NCBI RefSeq assembly: GCF_020150815.1
Contig: NZ_CP083723.1
Coordinates: 2,480,001-2,544,000, forward strand
DNA from: Haloprofundus salilacus
Lineage (GTDB): Archaea > Halobacteriota > Halobacteria > Halobacteriales > Haloferacaceae
Direction: 5' to 3'
Length of the DNA: 64,000 nucleotides
The notes beneath the pieces are model-generated. The model did no database searches. It was not told the DNA's origin and worked only from the letters and a program-made list of their open reading frames with translations. Each line of letters opens with the position of its first letter. The stretch's first letter is position 1. This document shows positions 18,260-24,979 of the stretch, in pieces. The translations under genes and the position numbers were made by a program.

Positions 18260-18631
18260 CTACCGCTCGGCCTGTTCGTGGACGATGACCCAGCCATCGG
18301 TCTCAACGACGATGCGACGACCACGATACATGAACTCAGTCGAGCACTGCGTGGCACGAATACTTGACTCCGAGCCGAATAACGCCGACTCGAGGGCGGC
18401 GGTATCGACCACCTCATACAGCGGGGGCTGTTTGATGTCGCTGGGTGAGACATCTTCTGCTTCGGCAACCGCGTAGACAATCGTGGTCGTCAGTCCATCG
18501 GCTTCAGATGGGTCGTAAGGGACCTGGGTGACTACCTCCCACTCGGCATCCTCAGGTACGTTCTCATAAGTTCGGGACTCGTTAGTGGCTGTCCGGCGGT
18601 CGTCGGGTTGGTCTTCGGGGGCGTTCGTCAC
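18260..18631 (-). CDS. HalOD1 output-domain protein
   Basis: 123 residues, starting with GTG inside the GTGA overlap with the upstream winged-helix gene. Residues ~35-85 fit the halobacterial output domain HalOD1: an acidic stretch with P-S-E-A-D-G-L-T-T-T-I-V-Y-A-V-A-E-A, then P-P-L-Y-E-V-V-D-T-A-A-L-E-S-A-L-F. The C-terminal ~35 residues (Y-R-G-R-R-I-V-V-E-T-D-G-W-V) form a further beta segment usual in these proteins. HalOD1 proteins occur with two-component and regulatory genes, but their biochemical role is unknown. Overlap with the winged-helix gene and closeness to the histidine kinase suggest one signalling unit. Confidence 0.85.
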   Translation of the reverse strand: MTNAPEDQPDDRRTATNESRTYENVPEDAEWEVVTQVPYDPSEADGLTTTIVYAVAEAEDVSPSDIKQPPLYEVVDTAALESALFGSESSIRATQCSTEFMYRGRRIVVETDGWVIVHEQAER

Positions 18632-19029
18632 CTGATATCACTCCGTGCGTGGGTTTCCTGATCGCTGTCGTTGCTCCCGCCGGCGTTCTCCAACACGGCG
18701 AGGACCTGATCGGCGTGGGGACCAAGTCCGATCGTCTCGGTTGTCTCTTCGAATTCGATGATCCCCTCCTCGACGAGCAGTGGGACGTGATTGTGGTAGA
18801 GAGAAACGTACACGCGCTCGACCCCGTCATCGGAGACGGTTGATTCGCGCACGTCGTTCTCCCAGGTGGCGATCTTCTCCGCCAATTCCCGGAGTCCCCA
18901 CTCGGTCTCTTCGAGGAGCGTGTAGAGGAGGTATCGTCGGCGGGGATGAGCCAACACCTCGAAGACGTGGTCCATCTCTAGAATCGCTGGTGGAAGACCC
19001 GAATCCACTCGATCACGGCCATCCGTCAT
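18628..19029 (-). CDS. Haloarchaeal winged-helix regulator (DUF7344-like)
   Basis: 133 residues from the ATG at 19029 (MTDGRDRVDS); the frame is open for another 71 codons, but that part is A+T-rich and not protein-like. The core P-R-R-R-Y-L-L-Y-T-L-L at ~28-38 followed by L-R-E-L-A-E-K-I, V-Y-V-S-L-Y-H-N-H-V-P-L-L and G-I-I-E-F matches haloarchaeal winged helix-turn-helix proteins of the DUF7344 type (name from memory). Probably a DNA-binding regulator of unknown targets. It leads a two-gene operon with the HalOD1 gene. A TATA-like ATAAATATC lies about 60-70 bases upstream on its strand. Confidence 0.8.
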   Translation of the reverse strand: MTDGRDRVDSGLPPAILEMDHVFEVLAHPRRRYLLYTLLEETEWGLRELAEKIATWENDVRESTVSDDGVERVYVSLYHNHVPLLVEEGIIEFEETTETIGLGPHADQVLAVLENAGGSNDSDQETHARSDIR

Positions 19030-19138
19030 CCTAGATGACACATCCACTAACAGGAGTTTCAAGGGGAACAGGTAAAAAATCGGTCCTTGATATTTATGAA
19101 CTATCCAATCGGTGTCAGAAACCGCGTGCCGACCCTCT

Positions 19139-19500
19139 TCACGATTCTTTGGTGGATTCTGTCGATGTGATGGTGATAATCGGGATTTCTGCTGATTGCC
19201 GTCCACCACTTGACTGCATCTCGAATGTCGTGTTCGCATCACCAGTGGACGAACTGCTGTAGGTGTACGCGAATACGTCCCCGTTGCCGACTACCCGCCT
19301 CAACTTCGAGCGCAATACCCGTGACAGGCGTGTGAGCGACACGAGGACCAATCGGTTGAGCGCACCGATGAAGGTCCCAGCCACTTCTCCAACGATCTCA
19401 ACGACGGGTGTGAGAGTAACTGTGTCTCCGTTCGCAACCGACGCAGGAGTAGAAGACCCGAAATGACCGCTAAACCCGGAGACGCGGCTCGGAGTGTGAG
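19139..19500 (-). pseudogene. Possible decayed gene fragment; otherwise gene-free 19030-19563
   Basis: Between the winged-helix gene and cspA about 530 bases hold no convincing intact gene. On the minus strand one frame is open for more than 120 codons down to a TGA at 19139. It has a plausible secreted-protein flavour in two places (S-T-P-A-S-V-A-N-G-D-T-V-T-L-T-P near its beginning and N-G-D-V-F-A-Y-T-Y-S-S-S-S-T-G-D near its end), joined by an Arg/Leu-rich stretch that looks frameshifted. It lacks a credible start codon and ribosome site. I read it as a possible remnant; chance openness in lower-G+C DNA is the alternative. Confidence 0.25.
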
Positions 19501-19509
19501 TACGCGTGT

Positions 19510-19549
19510 CAAAAAACGAAGCCGTCGTCAGGTGCCGCCGGGAGGCGGC
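19510..19549 (-). terminator. Hairpin plus T-tract terminator after cspA
   Basis: On the minus strand, 15 bases after the cspA stop, a six-pair stem (GCCGCC, loop of four, GGCGGC at 19534-19549) is followed about 17 bases later by six T residues (19511-19516). The layout resembles an intrinsic terminator and would end the short cspA message. Confidence 0.5.
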
Positions 19550-19563
19550 GTCTGAATCAGGTG

Positions 19564-19758
19564 TTAGTTGCGGACGACGTTCGTCGCGCGCGGGCCCTTG
19601 GGGGCCTGTTCGATATCGAATTCGATCTCAGTACCTTCCGTTAGGTCTTCACCGCCGACGTCCTCCATGTGGAAGAAAACGTCGTCGTCAGCATCCTCGG
19701 TGGAAATGAAACCGTAGCCGCCTGTGTCGTTGAAGAAATCAACCTTACCGTTCGCCAT
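19564..19758 (-). CDS. cspA: Cold-shock domain protein CspA
   Basis: 64 residues starting MANGKVDFFND; the open frame upstream covers promoter DNA and is not coding. RNA-binding motif RNP1 appears as T-G-G-Y-G-F-I-S (~12-19) and RNP2 as D-V-F-F-H (~26-30), followed by E-F-D-I-E-Q-A-P-K-G-P-R-A. The family binds single-stranded RNA or DNA and acts as an RNA chaperone. Monocistronic, with a terminator hairpin downstream and a striking palindrome at the promoter. Confidence 0.95.
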   Translation of the reverse strand: MANGKVDFFNDTGGYGFISTEDADDDVFFHMEDVGGEDLTEGTEIEFDIEQAPKGPRATNVVRN

Positions 19759-19770
19759 TACAAACAAACG

Positions 19771-19789
19771 TATACGGGGTGCCCGTATA
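19771..19789 (-). promoter_or_regulatory. Palindrome over the cspA promoter
   Basis: TATACGGG-GTG-CCCGTATA is a perfect 8-bp inverted repeat with a three-base spacer. It lies 13-31 bases before the cspA ATG. Its outer arm, read on the minus strand, supplies a TATA-like box at the right distance, so the palindrome may combine core promoter and operator, or form a hairpin in the 5' end of the message if transcription starts further upstream. Confidence 0.55.
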
Positions 19790-20036
19790 GGTGTTCCGAG
19801 GGTCGTGGTACCACGGTCGAACCTGGAGAAGGCGCAACTCGATACCACGCGATTAACCGCGACAGCACCGGTGAGTGCGACGCGCGTACGCGACAGTGGC
19901 TCCGAAGCGGCAGGTAACCGCGATTACGCGGTTCTCGGGTCCGAGAGTGGCGCCACCCTCGGTCGTTCGGCGCGTTCGAGACACCGAATTGGCGGGCGGC
20001 CACAGCGTTATACGGGTTAGTCGCGTAGAACAGCGG

Positions 20037-20366
20037 ATGGCAGATACCAAGAAAAGTCGAGACAAGCAGGCCGACGACGAGGAACGACGCCAGCGAGAGC
20101 GGGAGCTGGAAGAGGCGCGCAGCCGTGCCGACGAAGCCGAACCGGCCGACGAAGCCGGTGAGAGGCTCGACGACCTGGACGACGCGCTCGAAAACCACGA
20201 GTATCCAACGACGACGGACGACCTGAGAGACGCGTTCGGCGACCGCGAGGTCGAAACGGAGGAGGGGTGGCGTTCCGTCGACGAACTACTCATCCCGGTC
20301 GACGACGAGACGTACACGTCAGCCGACGACGTCCGGAGTCGGATACAGGGACTGGTGGACCGCTAA
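20037..20366 (+). CDS. Small acidic conserved haloarchaeal protein (DUF5789-like)
   Basis: 109 residues from the ATG giving MADTKKSRDKQ. The first half is a highly charged Arg/Glu/Asp helix of likely coiled-coil character; the second half (N-H-E-Y-P-T-T-T-D-D-L-R-D-A-F-G-D-R-E-V) fits a small globular domain that I associate with DUF5789, from memory. No cysteines, signal or membrane segment. Function unknown. It stands alone between cspA and a minus-strand gene. Confidence 0.7.
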   Translation: MADTKKSRDKQADDEERRQRERELEEARSRADEAEPADEAGERLDDLDDALENHEYPTTTDDLRDAFGDREVETEEGWRSVDELLIPVDDETYTSADDVRSRIQGLVDR

Positions 20367-20456
20367 AGAGGAACGGTCTCCGTTCGACGCCCGAGCCATC
20401 GAGAACGACGGCTTCCTCTCTCTCACGCAGCCAACCGGCGCGCTCGGGCCGGGTGG

Positions 20457-20873
20457 TCAGTCCCGAATCCAAGTTGGGGCAGCGCCGATCGTCTGCGGAG
20501 AGTCGGAGTGAAGAATTCTCAGACACTCGGTGATGAAGCGGATGATATTCCGGCCCGCTTCGGGAGCGAGCGTAATCACCGTCCCCACCGCCTCACCTTG
20601 CGTAAAGTGGAACATGAGCGCGTCATCGTAGAAGTGAGTCGTGCAGTGGAGGTTGCCCAGCTCGAACGGCGTGTCGTTCCTTTCTTCTCGGTTCTTTCGT
20701 CTGTAGTACTTGAACAGCTCCTCCATCCTCGATTCCGTGTAGAGCGCATCCACGTCGGACCTCATGTATAATATTTGACACCTGTCGTCGGAGTAGTGAA
20801 CGGCACTTCGCAGATACTCACCGGCCTGCTCTTCGAGAAAAGCGACTAACCTATTCGCAGATTCTTTCGGCAC
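20457..20873 (-). CDS. Conserved hypothetical protein, 138 residues
   Basis: A mixed alpha/beta cytosolic protein I cannot assign with confidence. Helix-rich start (R-L-V-A-F-L-E-E-Q-A-G-E-Y-L-R), a central R-Y-type segment with repeated Tyr, then F-E-L-G-N-L-H-C-T-T-H-F-Y-D-D-A-L-M-F-H-F and a Gly/Val strand. No catalytic motif or zinc site stands out. Codon use is less G+C-rich than in the core genes. Similar short proteins are common in haloarchaea with no assigned role. It is monocistronic. Confidence 0.6.
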   Translation of the reverse strand: MPKESANRLVAFLEEQAGEYLRSAVHYSDDRCQILYMRSDVDALYTESRMEELFKYYRRKNREERNDTPFELGNLHCTTHFYDDALMFHFTQGEAVGTVITLAPEAGRNIIRFITECLRILHSDSPQTIGAAPTWIRD

Positions 20874-20936
20874 ATCTCGGTAAGGCTCTACCGGCTACTT
20901 AGCGATTCAGACAGTGACAATCACTGCAGAGGCGTT

Positions 20937-20986
20937 CGGTCGCACAGCGACCGGAGTCGCAGTCTCGTTACCGACTCGATAGTCGG
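20937..20986 (-). terminator. Two short stem-loops after the 43-residue membrane protein gene
   Basis: CGGTCGC-ACA-GCGACCG (20937-20953) and CCGACT-CGAT-AGTCGG (20971-20986) are perfect hairpins in the 160-base gap between two minus-strand genes. They lie 48-97 bases after the stop of the small membrane protein gene and may end its transcript or carry a regulatory role for the next gene. Confidence 0.4.
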
Positions 20987-21033
20987 CAGCGTCTGTCGAA
21001 CGGAAGTCGACACCCCGGCGGGTCAGTCGTCGC

Positions 21034-21165
21034 TTAGCTGTCGCCCAAGAAGCGCATCCCCAGCGCGAGGAGGATGGTGAGAATCCCCGCGATGGTCGCG
21101 AACGGCGGAATAGGGATGAACAGCAGCACGATACCAACGATCAGCACGATTGTACTCGTTCGCAT
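21034..21165 (-). CDS. 43-residue double-helix membrane protein
   Basis: A short frame beginning with ATG at 21165 (MRTSTIVLIVGIVLL). Nearly the whole protein is hydrophobic: residues ~5-20 and ~22-40 form two membrane helices around a Pro-rich turn (I-P-I-P-P-F). Similar tiny membrane proteins are widespread in haloarchaea and unassigned. It is divergent from another small membrane protein gene at 21326, with about 160 bases of shared upstream DNA. Too short for certainty, but the start, hydrophobic pattern and stop are coherent. Confidence 0.6.
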   Translation of the reverse strand: MRTSTIVLIVGIVLLFIPIPPFATIAGILTILLALGMRFLGDS

Positions 21166-21325
21166 ACATACTGGACCAACGCCGAGTAAGGTAACTGCTG
21201 GGGCGGACGCATTCCGAACGCCGACGCCACGCTCGACGCATCGACGCTCAACTCGAAACACCTGCGGGCCACAAGCCACCTGCGCGGCCCCAAGAGTAAT
21301 CCTGCCGAACGCCGTACTAACAGCC

Positions 21326-21514
21326 ATGGGAACGATACAGAACGTCGCACGGAGCATCGACAACGTGACGCAGACGGTCTGGGACCGACAGGGGACGCTG
21401 ATGAAGGCGGTCGTGCTCCTGTTGCTCGTCGTCTCCGGTATCGGTATCCCGCTCATCCTCATCGCGCTCGTCGCGCGTCTCATCGTCGAGGACAGTCGCG
21501 GCAGCGCGCGCTGA
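21326..21514 (+). CDS. 62-residue single-pass membrane protein
   Basis: Starts with ATG giving MGTIQNVARSIDNVT. An amphipathic N-terminal ~25 residues is followed by one strong hydrophobic helix (~28-51, V-V-L-L-L-L-V-V-S-G-I-G-I-P-L-I-L) and a short charged tail. No family I can name. It points away from the other small membrane protein gene and converges on the ABC permease gene, whose stop lies 20 bases beyond. Function unknown. Confidence 0.6.
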   Translation: MGTIQNVARSIDNVTQTVWDRQGTLMKAVVLLLLVVSGIGIPLILIALVARLIVEDSRGSAR

Positions 21515-21533
21515 GCGCCCTCGACGACCGGAC

Positions 21534-22670
21534 TCAGCCGCGAAGCGCTTCGACCGGCGGTTCGTTGGCGGCTTTCCACGCCGGATACAGCCCGCTGACG
21601 AGGCTGACGACCACGCCGAAGACGAACGCGCCGACGAGATACAGCCCGTTGCTCGGGTCGAGCGCGACGTCGAGCGTCACGGGCGTAAAGTAGTAGAGTC
21701 CCGCGGTGACCACGGCGCTGAGCGCCGCGCCGATAGCGCCGCCGACGGTTCCGAGTAGCGCTGCCTCTACGACGAGCATCCGCAGCACGTCGCGGCGTTG
21801 GACGCCGACGGCCCGCAACACTCCTATCTCACCCCGGCGTTCGGAGGTGCTCATCAACATCACGTTGAAGATGCTCACGCCCGCGACGACGAGCGAGATA
21901 CCCGCCAAGCCCAGCAGAAACGAGTTGAGTAGCGCGAAGAACTCGTCGATCTGGTCGAGGATAGTCGAGAACTCGAACACGGTGACACGCTCTTCGCGGG
22001 CGTTCAGTTGCTCACGGACCGACGCCGCGATCTGACTCGCCGCCTCCCCGGAGTCGGCGCGGACGACAACCTGGTTGTACTCGTCGCTGACGAACTCCTC
22101 CGGCGGGAGGACGACGCCGTCGTCGGGCGACACCGGCGAGATGTCCTCGGTCGGCGCGAGCACGGCGATAACGCGGTACTCGTTGCCCTCGATGTCGACC
22201 ATGCTCCCCACCTGTAGGTCGAGTATGTCGGCGAGTTCCGCGCCGACGATAGCGCCCTGTCTGTGCCGGTCGGGGAGCGTCCCCTCCGAGGCCGTAAAGA
22301 GCGCCGTCGGCGTCGAGATACCGTACAACGTCGCGAACGACTGGCCGCGACCGTTCGAGACGACTGCGCCGTCGCTGACGAGCGGCACCGCCGTCCCGCG
22401 CCCGGCGGTGAGCTGCTGTATCGTCTCCACGTCGCGGGCGGAAAGCGACGTTACTCCGGCGTCCTGGTTCGGGCCGACGACCACCTGAGTGCCGATAGCG
22501 CCGAGTTCGTTCGTCGCCGACAATTGCAGCACGTTGCCGAAGATACCGAGCGTCGCGATGGCGAGGACGCCGATGACGATGCCGAGCGCCGCCAGTGCCG
22601 ACCGCAGGCGGTTCCGGTCGAGGTTGCGCCACGCCATGAGCAGCGACGGGAACCGCCGGTCGAGTTTCAT
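21534..22670 (-). CDS. ABC transporter permease, MacB/FtsX type
   Basis: 378 residues. One N-terminal membrane helix (~17-40) is followed by a large extracytoplasmic domain of the MacB_PCD type (~45-235) and three C-terminal helices (~255-280, ~300-325, ~340-365) forming the FtsX domain, with the usual R-R-G-E-I-G-V-L-R-A-V-G segment. These permeases use ATP hydrolysis to drive events outside the membrane, such as extrusion of lipids, peptides or drugs, by mechanotransmission. It overlaps the ATPase gene by four bases and is the last gene of a three-gene operon with the secreted COG1361-type protein. Confidence 0.92.
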   Translation of the reverse strand: MKLDRRFPSLLMAWRNLDRNRLRSALAALGIVIGVLAIATLGIFGNVLQLSATNELGAIGTQVVVGPNQDAGVTSLSARDVETIQQLTAGRGTAVPLVSDGAVVSNGRGQSFATLYGISTPTALFTASEGTLPDRHRQGAIVGAELADILDLQVGSMVDIEGNEYRVIAVLAPTEDISPVSPDDGVVLPPEEFVSDEYNQVVVRADSGEAASQIAASVREQLNAREERVTVFEFSTILDQIDEFFALLNSFLLGLAGISLVVAGVSIFNVMLMSTSERRGEIGVLRAVGVQRRDVLRMLVVEAALLGTVGGAIGAALSAVVTAGLYYFTPVTLDVALDPSNGLYLVGAFVFGVVVSLVSGLYPAWKAANEPPVEALRG

Positions 22671-23521
22671 CGGTCGTCGCCCGGTTCGATTCCCGGGTCG
22701 TCTCCATCCGTCGGGCGCGCGTCGACGACGGTACCCTCTGCGACGTCGGCGTCATCAGAATCGTGGTCACGAATCACACCGTCGACGAGGCGGACGGTCC
22801 GGTCGGCGAATTCGGTCACCTGCGGGTCGTGCGTCACCGCGACGACGCTCACGCCCGTCTCGCAGACGCGGCGGAACTCGGAGAGAATCTGCGCGCCCGT
22901 CTCCTGGTCGAGGTTGCCCGTCGGTTCGTCGGCTAGCACCACCCGGGGTTCGTTGACGAGCGCGCGGGCGATGGCGACGCGCTGTTTCTGTCCCCCGGAG
23001 AGTTCGTTCGGCGTGTGGTCGAGACGGTCGCCGAGTCCGACGCGTCGGAGCAGGTCGCGCGCCCGCTCGGTCGCCTCGGGGTCATGCTCGAAGATCGTCG
23101 GCAGTTCGACGTTCTCGGTCGCCGTCAGCGTCGGGATGAGGTAGAAGTCCTGAAACACGAAGCCGATTGCCTCCTTCCGGGCGTCGGTCTGCGCTTCGTC
23201 GTCCAGCGTCGTCACGTCCCGACCGAGGAGATAGCGCTCGCCCGCCGTCGGTTCGTCCAGGAGGCCGAGCATGTTGAGGAGCGTAGACTTACCGCTTCCG
23301 CTCGGGCCGACGATGGCGACGAACTCGCCCGGTTCGACCGAGAAGTCGATCCCGGCGGGCGAGGACGAATCTCGCGAGTTGCGCCCGCCGAGCGCGACCA
23401 CCGTCTCGCCGCCCGTCTCGTACTCCTTTCTCACGCCCCTCAGTTCGAGCGTGGGACCGTCGTGGGCGGCGACGGCCGCCTCGGCGAAAGCGGTCCCGAG
23501 AGACTGCGACTGCTCCGTCAT
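22667..23521 (-). CDS. ABC transporter ATP-binding protein, LolD/MacB type
   Basis: 284 residues. Walker A G-P-S-G-S-G-K-S-T is near residue 77, signature L-S-G-G-Q-K-Q-R-V near 180, and Walker B V-V-L-A-D-E-P-T-G-N-L-D near 200. An insertion of about ten Ser/Arg/Asp-rich residues (N-S-R-D-S-S-S-P-A-G) interrupts the usual start of the first beta-hairpin (~48-58), and an acidic tail follows residue 250. It overlaps the permease gene by four bases downstream and the COG1361 gene by four bases upstream, which fixes it as the engine of this exporter. Confidence 0.94.
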   Translation of the reverse strand: MTEQSQSLGTAFAEAAVAAHDGPTLELRGVRKEYETGGETVVALGGRNSRDSSSPAGIDFSVEPGEFVAIVGPSGSGKSTLLNMLGLLDEPTAGERYLLGRDVTTLDDEAQTDARKEAIGFVFQDFYLIPTLTATENVELPTIFEHDPEATERARDLLRRVGLGDRLDHTPNELSGGQKQRVAIARALVNEPRVVLADEPTGNLDQETGAQILSEFRRVCETGVSVVAVTHDPQVTEFADRTVRLVDGVIRDHDSDDADVAEGTVVDARPTDGDDPGIEPGDDR

Positions 23522-24852
23522 CGTCGACGGCGCACGACGACGAGCGCCGCCACCGCCGCGAGACTCACCCCCGCGACGGCGACGAGCGCTCCCGCGTTGT
23601 CCCAGAGGGGCGCGAGGATACCGCGCTCGCGCTCCGGCGGCGAGAGCGACCGGTCGTACGGGAGTTCGACCGTCTCGGAGTACCGGACGCCGTTCGTGAC
23701 GTAGGTCACGTCGACGGGGACGACGGTCACGTTCTCGCTATCGACCTCCGCGGTGAGGTCGAACGGCGCGAACTCGTTGCCGTCGACGGTGCCGACGAAG
23801 TAGTCTCGGACGGGGTACGTCGGCGAGACGTGGGCGGCGTCGCCGACGGCGACGGTGAGACCCGACACCGAACCCTCGTCGGGGTTGCCCGCGTTGCCGG
23901 TGATTCGCACCACGCCGTCGGGGCCCATCGAGAGGTCGACGTTCGTCAGCACGACCGACCCCGAGGCGGGGTCGTAGGGGAACTCGGTTCGTGCGGTGCC
24001 GTCGCGCTCGCCGACGCGGTACCGCGTCTCGAACGTCACGTCGTCCTGCTGGCCGACGAAACTCAGGTCGACGGTGGTCCGAGCGGAGTCGCCGGGCGCG
24101 AGCGGTCCGGGAACCGACTGGCGCGGGAGTTCGGTCCCGTTGCTCACCGGGACGACGACGACGTCCCGTATCGGGGCGTTCCCGAAGTTCGTTACGACGA
24201 CGTCTATCTGCCCGGGTTTCGCCTCATCGTCGCCGCTCCCCTCGAGTGCGCCCTGTCCGCCGCCACCGCCGAGCAGGTCGCCGAGCTGTCCCTCGGCACC
24301 GCCTTCGGCGTCGCCGCGCTGCACCGACTCGACGCGGACGGCCACGTCGTCTTCGAGCGGTTCGACCGACACCGGCTCGCGGTACCGTGTCGTCTCCGCC
24401 TCGCCGTCGACGGTGTAGGATGCGCGAACGGTCACGCGCCGGTCGCCGGTCTCGCGCGGCAAGAGGACGAATGGGAGTTCTTCGGTCGCTCCGGCGGCGA
24501 GAACGGGCACGGTTTGGCGGACGACGACGGCGTCGCCGCTCTGAATCCCGACCGTGACGGTGACGTTTCGCATCGGCGTCGTCGTCGGGTTCGACAGCGT
24601 CACTGTCGCGCGGTTCTCCGTTTCGGCGACGAAACCGGTGGCGTTGAGTTCGATCTGGGGGGCCGGTCCGGCGACCTGTAGCGTCGGACCCGCCACCTGC
24701 AGCGAGGACCCCTCGGCCTGCGTGAACGGCGTCAGCGACGGGCCGGATGCGGCGCCGATCGAGGACGCTTCCGGTCCCGACGGGACCGCATCGACGGGCA
24801 CGGAGGATATTACGAGGAGGAGACACGTGAGAAACGCGACGAGTGCCTTCAT
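23518..24852 (-). CDS. Secreted, membrane-anchored CARDB/COG1361-type protein
   Basis: 444 residues from the ATG at 24852; nine residues of upstream frame are excluded because MKALVAFLTCLLLVIS is a clean signal sequence. The mature part carries three or four Ig-like/CARDB repeats (L-S-N-P-T-T-T-P-M-R-N-V-T-V, then V-T-N-F-G-N-A-P-I-R-D-V, then G-N-A-G-N-P-D). A C-terminal helix (V-A-V-A-G-V-S-L-A-A-V-A-A-L) with an Arg cluster anchors it. It probably stands outside the cell as the adaptor of the exporter, the place that MacA holds in bacteria; this is inferred from the operon. Confidence 0.85.
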   Translation of the reverse strand: MKALVAFLTCLLLVISSVPVDAVPSGPEASSIGAASGPSLTPFTQAEGSSLQVAGPTLQVAGPAPQIELNATGFVAETENRATVTLSNPTTTPMRNVTVTVGIQSGDAVVVRQTVPVLAAGATEELPFVLLPRETGDRRVTVRASYTVDGEAETTRYREPVSVEPLEDDVAVRVESVQRGDAEGGAEGQLGDLLGGGGGQGALEGSGDDEAKPGQIDVVVTNFGNAPIRDVVVVPVSNGTELPRQSVPGPLAPGDSARTTVDLSFVGQQDDVTFETRYRVGERDGTARTEFPYDPASGSVVLTNVDLSMGPDGVVRITGNAGNPDEGSVSGLTVAVGDAAHVSPTYPVRDYFVGTVDGNEFAPFDLTAEVDSENVTVVPVDVTYVTNGVRYSETVELPYDRSLSPPERERGILAPLWDNAGALVAVAGVSLAAVAALVVVRRRR

Positions 24853-24979
24853 TACGACAGTGAAGGGTGCGACCGGCAAATAGGTTGTCGAGCGTGTGAT
24901 AGAGAGGGTGGAGGGTCGACGACGGGTTGCCGCTGAACGTGTCGGGAGTAGAAAAGTACCGAAGGTCGTCGCGGTACGA

